NCBI RefSeq assembly: GCF_021026095.1
Contig: NZ_JAJNCU010000003.1
Span: 372,001-436,000 of the forward strand
Direction of reading: 5' to 3'
Length of the DNA: 64,000 nt
Origin: Salinicoccus halitifaciens
Lineage (GTDB): Bacteria > Bacillota > Bacilli > Staphylococcales > Salinicoccaceae
This document shows, one piece after another, positions 52,130-59,560 of this stretch (the stretch's first letter is position 1; the number at the start of each line of letters is the position of its first letter). The notes beneath the pieces were generated by a model. That model was not told where the DNA came from. It made no database searches and worked only from the letters and a program-made list of their open reading frames with translations. A program made the translations under genes and the position numbers.

Positions 52130-53002
52130 ATGTCATATAAAAGGCTGTATTACTTTTTCATATTGGGCCGGGAACGGAATTATTCGGAAGCGGCAAAGAG
52201 AATCGGCATCAAGCAGCCGACTTTAAGCCAGCAGATCAACCTTTTGGAAGAGGAGCTGCATATCAGGCTCTTTTACCGCAGCCCGAGGAAGGTGACGCTG
52301 ACGGCAGCCGGCGAAGCGCTGTACCGTAAAATTTCAACCATGAAAGAAGAACTGGATGAGACGGTCAATGAAATAAAGCACGAATATTCGGATACGAAAA
52401 CGTTGCGCATCGGTGTGATGCAGGGGGAGCTGACGGATCTCGTCTCCAACGTGCTCATCCGTTTCAAGATGGAACACCCTGATGTCCAGTGCGCCCTCTA
52501 TACGCTGGACCTTTCATCTTCGATGCTTGAGAAGGGGGAGCTCGATCTTTATTTCGATTATGATGCGACGGACAATAAAAATAATATGACCTTCTTATAT
52601 GAGGACGGGTTCAATATCATCTCTTCAAAAGATGTCGGGACTGTCAGGGCCGGGAACCTGTCCGGATACCCATGGGTGCTCATGAATGAAAATTATTCAT
52701 GCAGGCATATATTCAATGATCTCGCTGCCCATAACGGGGTGCACATCAGTCCGGCAATCGAACTGAGTGACCTGTCCGTCGTCTATAACATGGTGAACAG
52801 CGGTATGGGCATCTCACTTGTGTCGGATACTTCCCTCTCTTTTTATGACTCGGAAAACCTGGAGGTCCAAAAAGTGGAATCACCGCGGCTGAAGCGTAAT
52901 GTCGTGATGCACCATAATGGGACGGTGAAAACAGGCAGCCTGCTTGATGCGTTTCACCGGATGATCATTCAGGAACTGGAGCAGCTCACTATAATAAGAT
53001 GA
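52130..53002 (+). CDS. LysR-family transcriptional regulator
   Basis: The 290-aa protein has the LysR helix-turn-helix (YYFFILGRERNYSEAAKRIGIKQPTLSQQINLLEEELHIRLFYRSPRKVTLT, about residues 8-58) and a periplasmic-binding-type effector domain (LRIGVMQGELTDLVSNVLIRF...). AGAAAGGAC precedes the ATG. It is divergent from the HD hydrolase and upstream of an SDR gene in the same direction; which one it controls is not clear. A terminator follows its own stop. Confidence 0.88.
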   Translation: MSYKRLYYFFILGRERNYSEAAKRIGIKQPTLSQQINLLEEELHIRLFYRSPRKVTLTAAGEALYRKISTMKEELDETVNEIKHEYSDTKTLRIGVMQGELTDLVSNVLIRFKMEHPDVQCALYTLDLSSSMLEKGELDLYFDYDATDNKNNMTFLYEDGFNIISSKDVGTVRAGNLSGYPWVLMNENYSCRHIFNDLAAHNGVHISPAIELSDLSVVYNMVNSGMGISLVSDTSLSFYDSENLEVQKVESPRLKRNVVMHHNGTVKTGSLLDAFHRMIIQELEQLTIIR

Positions 53003-53010
53003 ATCATTAT

Positions 53011-53047
53011 ACAGTTTTCCAGATTAATCGTGGAAGACTGTTTTTTT
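53011..53047 (+). terminator. Terminator behind the LysR gene
   Basis: ACAGTTTTCCA pairs with TGGAAGACTGT (one G-T pair) and seven T follow. Confidence 0.8.
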
Positions 53048-53113
53048 GTGGTCGATCAAGGGTAAACGTGAACTGTATGTAAAATAAGTTCAAATTATTT
53101 AGGAGGACTTGAA

Positions 53114-53962
53114 ATGACTGAAGGAACAATCCTTGTGACAGGTGCGGGAACAGGTTTCGGCAAAGGCATCGCATTCAGCCTTGCGGAAAAAGGAAAATCG
53201 GTGATCGCGAGTGTGGAAGCGATGTCGCAGGTCTCCGCGCTGGAAAAAGAAGCGAAGGACCGCGGACTTGAAATGAAAATCGAAAAGCTGGACGTGACCA
53301 GCGAGAAAGACCGGCAGAAAGCATGGACGTGGGACGTCGATGTACTCGTCAACAACGCAGCAGTCAAAGAAGGCGGCTCTCTTGTCGACATACCGGAAGA
53401 CAACCTCCGTCATCAATTCGAGGTGAATACATTCGGCCCGATACTTTTGACGAAAGGATTCGCACGGAAAATGATTGAGAAGAGACAAGGCAGGATCGTC
53501 TTTGTGTCGTCGATTTCGGGGCTCGTCTCCACACCCTTATCCGGACCTTACAACGGCTCCAAACATGCGCTGGAAGCATTTGCCGAGGCGCTCAGCCAGG
53601 AACTCCAGGAGTTCAATGTCGAAGTGGCGACAATCAATCCGGGGCCTTATTTGACCGGATTCAACGACCGCGAGTTTGAGACATGGAAAAACTGGCAGGA
53701 AGTCGATGAAACGGTATTTGACTACGAGAACCTGGCGTTCCCGATGGAACAGTATGATCCGGAAGAAGTGATCGAACCATCGGTGAAAGTGATACTTGGT
53801 GAAACGAACAGTTACAGGAACGTCATTCCGGAAAGCATGGTGTCCATGATCAAGGACATGCGATCTGAATTATGGGATAAAAAGACGGATGAAGCGCTCG
53901 GTGAAAGGCATGAAACAGTACAGAATTCATATGATATAGAGCCTGGAACGAAAGCGGAATAA
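53114..53962 (+). CDS. Short-chain dehydrogenase/reductase, extended C-terminus
   Basis: The 282-aa SDR has VTGAGTGFGKGIA, NNAAVKEGG, the catalytic VSSISGLVST and YNGSKHA. Its last 90 residues (FNDREFETWKNWQEV onward) extend past the usual SDR fold and are similar to those of proteins related to oxidoreductases of the 17-beta-hydroxysteroid type. The cofactor loop ASVEAMSQV lacks a clear Asp, so NADP(H) use is possible. GGAGGACTTG precedes the ATG. The substrate is unknown. Confidence 0.85.
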   Translation: MTEGTILVTGAGTGFGKGIAFSLAEKGKSVIASVEAMSQVSALEKEAKDRGLEMKIEKLDVTSEKDRQKAWTWDVDVLVNNAAVKEGGSLVDIPEDNLRHQFEVNTFGPILLTKGFARKMIEKRQGRIVFVSSISGLVSTPLSGPYNGSKHALEAFAEALSQELQEFNVEVATINPGPYLTGFNDREFETWKNWQEVDETVFDYENLAFPMEQYDPEEVIEPSVKVILGETNSYRNVIPESMVSMIKDMRSELWDKKTDEALGERHETVQNSYDIEPGTKAE

Positions 53963-53972
53963 TATAAAAAAA

Positions 53973-54003
53973 GGAGTGGGGCATCGCCCCGCTTCCAATT
54001 TTC
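53973..54003 (+). terminator. Weak terminator behind the SDR gene
   Basis: GGAG-T-GGGGC pairs with GCCCC-G-CTTCC around ATC, followed by AATTTTC. The short T-run makes it a partial terminator at best. Confidence 0.45.
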
Positions 54004-54020
54004 ATAATAGGAGTGAGCAC

Positions 54021-54764
54021 ATGACTACACATAGAAAATGGGTCCTGGCATACTTTATCTTCTTCGTCCTCATGGTGGTTGCCAATTACACCGCAGGGCA
54101 GATGGGCTCGGATGTAGGCGGGACGGCCAATGAGAATGAAACCATCATCCAGCCGGCAGGATTTGCCTTTTCGATTTGGGGTTTGATCTATACCCTGCTT
54201 TTCATATGGATCATATATTTATTCTTTTCCAAAAAGGATAGATCATACATTACAGAACGTCTGAAATTCTGGCCGATCGCCAATTTCATATTGAATGGCC
54301 TATGGATTTTCGTCTTCACACAGGAGTGGCTCTTTGCTTCCGTCATCGTGATTGCAGCAATGTTGTATACTCTTGCGGAAATTTATACTTCAATCAGCGA
54401 AACCAATCATAACTGGTTCGACAGATTTCCGTTCGCGATATACTTTGCCTGGGTGACACTGGCGACCATCGTCAACATCTTCACATGGGTCACCGACCTC
54501 AATATCGACACCATTTTAGGAATGGGCGAATTGACGTGGACCATACTGCTGCTGATTATAGCAGGCATCATCGGCATTGCGATCGCGATATTCTTCAAAG
54601 ACTGGGTCTATCCGCTTGTCCTGATATGGCCTCTAATCGGCATATATGCAGAAAGCGGCGATGTCTCGACCGGACTCAACATCACATTGCTGATCGTGGG
54701 CATCGCACTTGCGATTATAGCGATTATAGTCATCGTCCAGAAAGCGAGAGCGTTGAGGGTTTAA
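54021..54764 (+). CDS. TspO/MBR-related tryptophan-rich membrane protein
   Basis: The 247-aa protein has about seven hydrophobic segments and tryptophans in the TspO pattern (PAGFAFSIWGLIYTLLFIW, ILNGLWIFVFTQEW, YFAWVTLATIVNIF). Larger than classical TspO (about 160 aa), it belongs to the tryptophan-rich sensory group found in Gram-positives. Relatives bind porphyrins or sterols and respond to oxygen or stress; the role here is open. The start at 54021 follows AGGAGTGAG. Confidence 0.8.
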   Translation: MTTHRKWVLAYFIFFVLMVVANYTAGQMGSDVGGTANENETIIQPAGFAFSIWGLIYTLLFIWIIYLFFSKKDRSYITERLKFWPIANFILNGLWIFVFTQEWLFASVIVIAAMLYTLAEIYTSISETNHNWFDRFPFAIYFAWVTLATIVNIFTWVTDLNIDTILGMGELTWTILLLIIAGIIGIAIAIFFKDWVYPLVLIWPLIGIYAESGDVSTGLNITLLIVGIALAIIAIIVIVQKARALRV

Positions 54765-54817
54765 AGTCAGCATATGGATATAGCCCCCTTTGGCCGGGGA
54801 GCGACGCCATTGCTGCT

Positions 54818-54916
54818 CGGCGGATATCGTATAACTTCTGATTTCGAGAAGACTTATACGATTATGGAGGCGGATATCGTATAACTTCTGATTTCGAGGA
54901 GACTTATACGATTTCG
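54818..54916. repeat. 50-bp tandem dyad repeat, two copies
   Basis: CGGATATCGTATAACTTCTG starts at 54821 and again at 54871, a 50-nt period. Each copy contains ATCGTATAA and its exact complement TTATACGAT around CTTCT-GATTTCG-AGAAG (AGGAG in the second copy), so each can form a long hairpin with the loop GATTTCG. It lies between the TspO-like gene and the terminator of the OCD gene, and there are no T-runs. Confidence 0.75.
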
Positions 54917-54953
54917 AAGTCGCGGCAGATTCTGACTTCCTTCAGCGCTAAAT

Positions 54954-54997
54954 AAAAAAACATCGAATCAACGATATAGGTTGATTCGATGTTTTAT
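54954..54997 (-). terminator. Terminator of the OCD operon
   Basis: AAAACATCGAATCAAC and GTTGATTCGATGTTTT are perfect complements; on the minus strand TTTTATTT follows. Confidence 0.88.
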
Positions 54998-55014
54998 TTT
55001 GCCTGAAATCCGGC

Positions 55015-55962
55015 TCACCGTAAGTTTTTGACTTTCATCACGCCGTTCGCCACTGCAAGGTCGAAATAACCGGCACCGACACATTTGTAGAGGGTGATTT
55101 CCTCACCCGACTGCCTTAAGAACTCCGCATCGAAAATATCTGCGAGGCTGCCGTCGATGTCATCCCATGAGATGATGCCTTCCTCCACTGCCTTGATGAT
55201 TTCGCCCGCTTCTTCCTTGGCACCGTCCATATCATCAAGATAAATCTGTCCGGCTTTCCTCACGGTTTCCATATCCATTTCAATCATTTCGGGTGTGAAT
55301 GAACCGACCCCGTTGAGATGTGTGCCGTCTTTCAACGCGTCACCGTCAAAAACAGGGGTCTTGGACTGGGTGGCACAGTTCACGATATCACTTTCTTCGA
55401 CCAGCCGGTTGACGTCATCCGCAATTTCCACCGGGATCTCGATTCCGAAATCCTGCAAATCCTGTTTGAACGTTTCGGCTTTGCTCCGTGTCCTGTTGAA
55501 TAAAACCATCTTCCTGATTTTGCGGACTTCAAGTACGCCGAGAACCTGTTCGAAGGCCATCCTGCCGGTGCCGATCACACCGAGCACGCCGGCATCTTTC
55601 CTTGCGAGTTTATCTGTCGCAATGGCGGTCATCGCCCCGGTGCGCAATCTCGTCAAATAGGATGCTTCAAGGGAGGCGATGTGTTTGCCGTCATTCAGAT
55701 CAGTAACAAGGATATTGCCCTGGGTCGTCGGCAGATCGGCGTTTTCCGGAAAAATCGACACCGTTTTGATGATCGAGACTTTCTGTTCCGTGCTGATGCA
55801 TGGCATATACAGCATGGACGAATGATCGCTCGCAGGCAGGACGATCCTGTTCGCCTCCACCAGCCTGCCGTTCCTGTAATCATCCAAAATCATCTTCACA
55901 TCTTCAATCGCATGATGAATCCTGTAAGTTTCCTGAATCTCTCCATCCGTTAAGAAATGCAT
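55015..55962 (-). CDS. Ornithine cyclodeaminase/mu-crystallin family dehydrogenase
   Basis: The 315-aa NAD(P)-binding protein has the OCD signature: LYMPCISTEQKVSIIKTVSIFPEN, then LTRLRTGAMTAIATDKLARKDAGVLGVIGTGRMAFEQVLG with the Rossmann GTGRMA. Members act as ornithine cyclodeaminase, alanine dehydrogenase or imine (ketimine) reductase. It is downstream of a flavin amino-acid oxidase in the same operon (71-nt gap), where an imine reductase partner would make sense; this is inference. AAGGGAGAA precedes the ATG. Confidence 0.85.
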   Translation of the reverse strand: MHFLTDGEIQETYRIHHAIEDVKMILDDYRNGRLVEANRIVLPASDHSSMLYMPCISTEQKVSIIKTVSIFPENADLPTTQGNILVTDLNDGKHIASLEASYLTRLRTGAMTAIATDKLARKDAGVLGVIGTGRMAFEQVLGVLEVRKIRKMVLFNRTRSKAETFKQDLQDFGIEIPVEIADDVNRLVEESDIVNCATQSKTPVFDGDALKDGTHLNGVGSFTPEMIEMDMETVRKAGQIYLDDMDGAKEEAGEIIKAVEEGIISWDDIDGSLADIFDAEFLRQSGEEITLYKCVGAGYFDLAVANGVMKVKNLR

Positions 55963-56033
55963 GGTTTATTCTCCCTTTCAAAAATCATTTTCCATATTCC
56001 CTTTATTGTATCACGGAGGAGGATGCTTTGAAT

Positions 56034-57188
56034 TTACAACTTGGCTGAACCTTTTTTCTCATACAGTGCTTCCCGTGTGATGGAGAATTCGGAGATATCA
56101 TGTTCAGTTTCACCTTCAGTGATGAGCTGGGTGAAGATCTCCCCGATCACCGGTACGTATTTGAAACCATGGCCCGAGAATCCGCCGGCTATAAGGATAT
56201 TTTCATGTTCAGGGTGCCGGTCGATGATGAAGTCTTCATCCGGAGTATTGTTGAAGATGCATGCGACACCCCTGTTGAGCTTACCATTGGCCTCTTTCAT
56301 ATATTCGCCCAGGAAATTCCTCAAGTTCTCTTCATCTTTTTCATACGCACCGAAGTTTTTATCCATATTTTCAGGTTCATCATCATCCTCTGAATCACCG
56401 TTGAAGCGCCCGATTTTGACCCCGGTCCCGTCTATACTTGGAAATCCGTAGAATGCCCCGTTTCTCGTTCTTCCGATGAAGCCGGGGAAATTATCGGAAC
56501 TGTAAAATGCTTCATCAGCTTCGAACCAGGCGATTGTACGCCTTGAAGGCTGCAGTTTCAGATCCAGCCCAAGGTCTTTGAGGAACCGTCCCGTCCATCC
56601 GCCGGCAGACAGGATGATCTGATCTCCCGTGAAAGTATCGTGTTCAGTTTTCACGGTCACTTTATCTTCTTCCGGATGAATGCTTTTTACGGGGGTATCG
56701 ATCAACAGCTTGGCACCATTTTGAAGTGCGAGCCTCCGATATGTCCGGATGGCGTTCTCCCCCATGATGACGCCGCCTTTTTCTTCGTAATAACCGATGT
56801 CCAGATCCTCGCCCTGCATATCCGGCCAGCGTTCCCGGATCTCCTCTTGTGTGAGTGTCTCGATTTCCAGGCCGTATTCACGTGCACCTTCTATCGTATT
56901 CGCAAGGAACTCGGAACCTTCGTAACCGAAGTTGATGATGCCGGTTTCCCGGAAAATCTCATCTTCTGAATGCTCCTGCAGCTCGTTCCACATCTCCTGG
57001 GAGCGCAGGGCAAGCGGGATATAATGAAGCCCTTCGCCCACTGCATGCCGTATCAGCCTCGTGTCCCCGCCGTGGCTGCCGTGCGCATGAGGCGGATCAT
57101 ATGCATCAACCATCAATACTTTCAGTCCCTTTTCAGATAAATAATAACCTGAAGACATTCCCATTGCGCCTGCGCCTACTATAATCAC
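56034..57188 (-). CDS. solA: Sarcosine/N-methyl-tryptophan oxidase-type flavoprotein
   Basis: The 384-aa protein is an MSOX/MTOX flavin oxidase: IIVGAGAMGMSSGYYLSEKGLKVLMVDAYDPPHAHGSHGGDTRLIRH, a C-terminal GVACIFNNTPDEDFIIDRHPEH whose Cys is the position that links FAD covalently, and GGFSGHGFKYVP. It oxidises N-methyl amino acids to give formaldehyde and H2O2. The GTG at 57188 cuts into the first strand. In the same frame the codons NKHYDV lie upstream, and a perfect AGGAGTG lies 5 nt before ATC at 57209, giving MTNKHYDVIIVGAG. Either ATC is a non-standard start or the ATG was lost by mutation or error. Confidence 0.85.
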   Translation of the reverse strand: MIIVGAGAMGMSSGYYLSEKGLKVLMVDAYDPPHAHGSHGGDTRLIRHAVGEGLHYIPLALRSQEMWNELQEHSEDEIFRETGIINFGYEGSEFLANTIEGAREYGLEIETLTQEEIRERWPDMQGEDLDIGYYEEKGGVIMGENAIRTYRRLALQNGAKLLIDTPVKSIHPEEDKVTVKTEHDTFTGDQIILSAGGWTGRFLKDLGLDLKLQPSRRTIAWFEADEAFYSSDNFPGFIGRTRNGAFYGFPSIDGTGVKIGRFNGDSEDDDEPENMDKNFGAYEKDEENLRNFLGEYMKEANGKLNRGVACIFNNTPDEDFIIDRHPEHENILIAGGFSGHGFKYVPVIGEIFTQLITEGETEHDISEFSITREALYEKKGSAKL

Positions 57189-57346
57189 GTCATAATGTTT
57201 GTTGGTGATAAGATCACTCCTAATGAATAGTCAGCGGCAGAGAGGTTTTTTATGCCGCTTTTTCCCCTCTCTACCACGAATATAAAGTAATTAATCACAA
57301 AATCAAGAAATCGCTTTCAATTGACTGCATTATGAAACTGAATTTT

Positions 57347-57374
57347 TTGAAAATTATCAGATTCATGAGATAAT
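57347..57374 (+). promoter_or_regulatory. Sigma-A promoter of the small protein gene at 57431
   Basis: TTGAAA (57347-57352), a 16-nt spacer and GATAAT (57369-57374) are well placed for a leader of about 50 nt. Confidence 0.6.
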
Positions 57375-57430
57375 GAACGTAAGCACGGGACACACAGGGA
57401 ATTCCATTATGGAGAGGGGGTGGACATCTA

Positions 57431-57706
57431 ATGGGCAAGAAGACGAAATTGATCACGGCAGCAGGTGTAACGGCAGGTGCCCTTTATGTAAGCGCCAATA
57501 CCGAGAAAGTGAAGAAAGGTATTGATAAGGGCATGGAGATGGCAGTCAGCCAGGTTGGTAAATGGACGGATGATCCATATATCAAAAACCTCGGCAGGCC
57601 GGAAGATTTGAGTGATTCCAATATGGTGGACGAAGGCGCGATGACGAGTGTCCTGTACTATTACGAATTGAGGGAAGCTTCACGTAAAAAAGCACAGAGC
57701 GGATAA
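57431..57706 (+). CDS. Small protein of 91 aa, function unknown
   Basis: I do not recognise the family. The protein begins with a short hydrophobic stretch (LITAAGVTAGALYVSA) that may be a weak membrane anchor, followed by a Lys-rich amphipathic helix (EKVKKGIDKGMEMAVSQVGKW) and a polar C-terminus with VLYYYELREASRKK. AGAGGGGGTGG precedes the ATG, and a sigma-A promoter and a terminator bracket it, so it is a real single-gene unit. YtxH-like small envelope proteins share the start pattern only loosely. Confidence 0.65.
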   Translation: MGKKTKLITAAGVTAGALYVSANTEKVKKGIDKGMEMAVSQVGKWTDDPYIKNLGRPEDLSDSNMVDEGAMTSVLYYYELREASRKKAQSG

Positions 57707-57710
57707 AGAG

Positions 57711-57739
57711 CGGGGACAGAGTCCCTGTTCTTTTTTTAA
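57711..57739 (+). terminator. Terminator behind the 91-aa protein gene
   Basis: GGGAC-AGA-GTCCC is followed by TGTTCTTTTTTT. It also lies just beyond the stop of the convergent methyltransferase gene. Confidence 0.7.
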
Positions 57740-58380
57740 TCTTTCAGTTTGAATGTCATATACCTGACATTGTTTGTATGGATGATTTCCAGTCCTGAAG
57801 CACCGGCAATATATTCAAGCGTTTTCGGGGTATAAAATGAAACATGCGTCGGGTCACGCATATAATGCCACTGTTTAAAATGTTCCGGGTCGTTTTTATG
57901 GAACAGGGTCATGACGGCGAGTATGCCATCCGCTTTCAAGAGCCTGGCAAAGAGCCTGAAGTGATGGACGGGATCTGCCATGTGCTCCACCACTTCGGTC
58001 GCTGTGATGAGGTCATACTTTTTATCCTCATAAATCGTCTCAGGCGCATAAAATTTATCATATATATCCATACGGTACCGGTGGCGTTCCAAAAGCCCGG
58101 CAAGCACGGGGGAAGGGCCGCTGCCGAAGTCGAGCCCGTCTTTCCCCGCAGGGGCGTAGGGGAAGACGGCATCATTTAAAAATTTGTAGAAAAAGTCGAC
58201 ATAATGCGGGTCATCTATTGAGTTGCGGTGGAGGTCATACACCTCCTTTTCGTCATCCAGGGAGAGTGTCCCGCTTTCATTTCGTGATATATACTCGCAT
58301 TCCGGACAGTGGAAGAAGGTTTCTTTCGGGCCGTACAGCATGGCCGTGTCCGACCCGCAAATCCTGCAGAAATGACTCAT
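57736..58380 (-). CDS. Class I SAM methyltransferase with N-terminal zinc ribbon
   Basis: The 214-aa protein starts with CRICGS...FHCPECEY, a four-cysteine zinc ribbon (about residues 4-30), followed by a class I methyltransferase with motif I GLDFGSGPSP and EVVEHMADP. Zinc-ribbon methyltransferases of this size are common but poorly characterised; rRNA, protein and small-molecule targets are all possible. The start at 58380 has GGGGGA upstream. The SprT gene ends 19 nt upstream in the same direction, so both are likely co-transcribed. Confidence 0.78.
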   Translation of the reverse strand: MSHFCRICGSDTAMLYGPKETFFHCPECEYISRNESGTLSLDDEKEVYDLHRNSIDDPHYVDFFYKFLNDAVFPYAPAGKDGLDFGSGPSPVLAGLLERHRYRMDIYDKFYAPETIYEDKKYDLITATEVVEHMADPVHHFRLFARLLKADGILAVMTLFHKNDPEHFKQWHYMRDPTHVSFYTPKTLEYIAGASGLEIIHTNNVRYMTFKLKD

Positions 58381-58399
58381 ATTGATGTCCCCCATTCTG

Positions 58400-58873
58400 T
58401 TATTGATGCTGCACGATCCCTCTGTAGACGAATCTGCCGCGGCAGCTGCGGCATCTGTAGCGCTTCTCGTACCCCTTCATATTTTTGCTGAAGCTGTATC
58501 TGCACTTCCTGCATTCATATAAAAAAGATTCGCCTCTGTATTGGTAGCTCCGTGTCCTTGAAATGCCGAGCCGGTCCAATGTGCGGATGAATGCCGCATC
58601 CGAATCCCTGTAGGGCTGTCCGGTCTTATACAGGGCGTAATGCACGCACTCATGATACAGGACATCGAGTACGGCGGTTTTTTCATTGTTTGTGATGAAG
58701 CTCTCCGAAATGACGATTTCGCTGCCGGTGACTTCATTCCCGCGATACTTCAAGATGAAGACGCCGAGCTTCGATTTCATGCGTTTTGATATGCGGATGG
58801 GTATTTCAAGCTCCAGGCTGAAATTGCTGCGCAGGAATTTCTCTGCACAGCGTCTCAATTCAAATTCGTTCAA
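58400..58873 (-). CDS. SprT-like zinc metalloprotease-domain protein
   Basis: The 157-aa protein has the SprT signature HExxH in YHECVHYAL (about residue 76), and a C-terminal zinc ribbon CRKC...CRSC. SprT-family proteins resemble the DNA-protein-crosslink protease SPRTN, but the bacterial role is uncertain. The start is taken as TTG at 58873, behind GAGAGTGA; another TTG at 58888 is possible and no ATG is available. Members are usually near 150 aa, which fits. Confidence 0.8.
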   Translation of the reverse strand: MNEFELRRCAEKFLRSNFSLELEIPIRISKRMKSKLGVFILKYRGNEVTGSEIVISESFITNNEKTAVLDVLYHECVHYALYKTGQPYRDSDAAFIRTLDRLGISRTRSYQYRGESFLYECRKCRYSFSKNMKGYEKRYRCRSCRGRFVYRGIVQHQ

Positions 58874-58926
58874 GGCAATCACTCTCAATCATATATAATT
58901 TCAAACATCCCATCCAATGGAAATAA

Positions 58927-58962
58927 AATCCCGGGTGAGATAAATATCATTCATCACCCGGG
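58927..58962 (-). terminator. Terminator near queT and sprT
   Basis: On the minus strand CCCGGGTGA and TCACCCGGG form a 9-bp stem followed by ATTTTATTT, just behind the queT stop. Confidence 0.8.
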
Positions 58963-58971
58963 AAATATCAT

Positions 58972-59433
58972 TTATTTTAAGCTGGGCAGCACTCTGTCAC
59001 CGATTTTGGAAAACAGGAAAGTGCCGAGGAAAGTCATGATCAGTGTGGAGATGGTTATGGTGACGAAACTGAACCAGAATGGCACACCGGCGACCGTAAG
59101 CAGCATCAGTCCGACGAATATGCCGCAAAGCACACTGTACTGTACCGCATTGACCCAGACATTTTTAATGAAATAGCTGATGGTATACGAGATTGCCGCG
59201 ATACCCACACCTGTTGCGACGTCGATCAGGCCGAGCGGTGAAAAGAAGTTCGCTATGGCAAGGCCGAGGATCATGCCGGGTATGAACCGGCGGTTGAAGA
59301 AAGGTATGACGGCAAGCATTTCGCTGATCCTGAGCTGTATCGCCATCGTACCGATTGGATTGATGACGGTGAGTGCAACATAGACAGCGGCGAGCACCGC
59401 ATTGTAAACGAGTATTTTATTTTTGATGATCAT
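58972..59433 (-). CDS. queT: QueT-type queuosine precursor transporter
   Basis: The 153-aa protein has about five membrane helices with VYNAVLAAVYVALTVINPIG, LRISEMLAVIPFFNRRFIPGMILG and ANFFSPLGLIDVATG, which are the QueT family marks. QueT imports preQ1/preQ0 for queuosine in tRNA, and is the membrane S-component of an ECF transporter. The ATG at 59433 follows AAGGAG of a preQ1-I riboswitch, which decides the start. Identification is strengthened by that riboswitch. No other queuosine gene is in the window. Confidence 0.9.
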   Translation of the reverse strand: MIIKNKILVYNAVLAAVYVALTVINPIGTMAIQLRISEMLAVIPFFNRRFIPGMILGLAIANFFSPLGLIDVATGVGIAAISYTISYFIKNVWVNAVQYSVLCGIFVGLMLLTVAGVPFWFSFVTITISTLIMTFLGTFLFSKIGDRVLPSLK

Positions 59434-59441
59434 CATTCTCC

Positions 59442-59473
59442 TTAGTTTTTTATACAGGGAGTTTGCGAACCTG
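59442..59473 (-). ncRNA. preQ1-I riboswitch controlling queT
   Basis: On the minus strand the leader reads CAGG-TTCGCAAAC-TCCCTG followed by TATAAAAAACTAA. This matches the class I preQ1 aptamer: short GC stem (CAGG/CCTG-like pairing), a loop with TTCGCAAAC and the A-rich tail whose CUAA pairs back. The tail runs straight into AAGGAG of queT, so ligand binding would hide the ribosome site (translational control). A TATAAT lies 30 nt upstream (59503-59508). Confidence 0.85.
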
Positions 59474-59560
59474 TGGATGGAACTTTTACAAACTGCCATA
59501 CTATTATAGCAGATTCATCACCGGGGGGCGCCTCTTGGGGTGACAGAAAAATGATAAATT

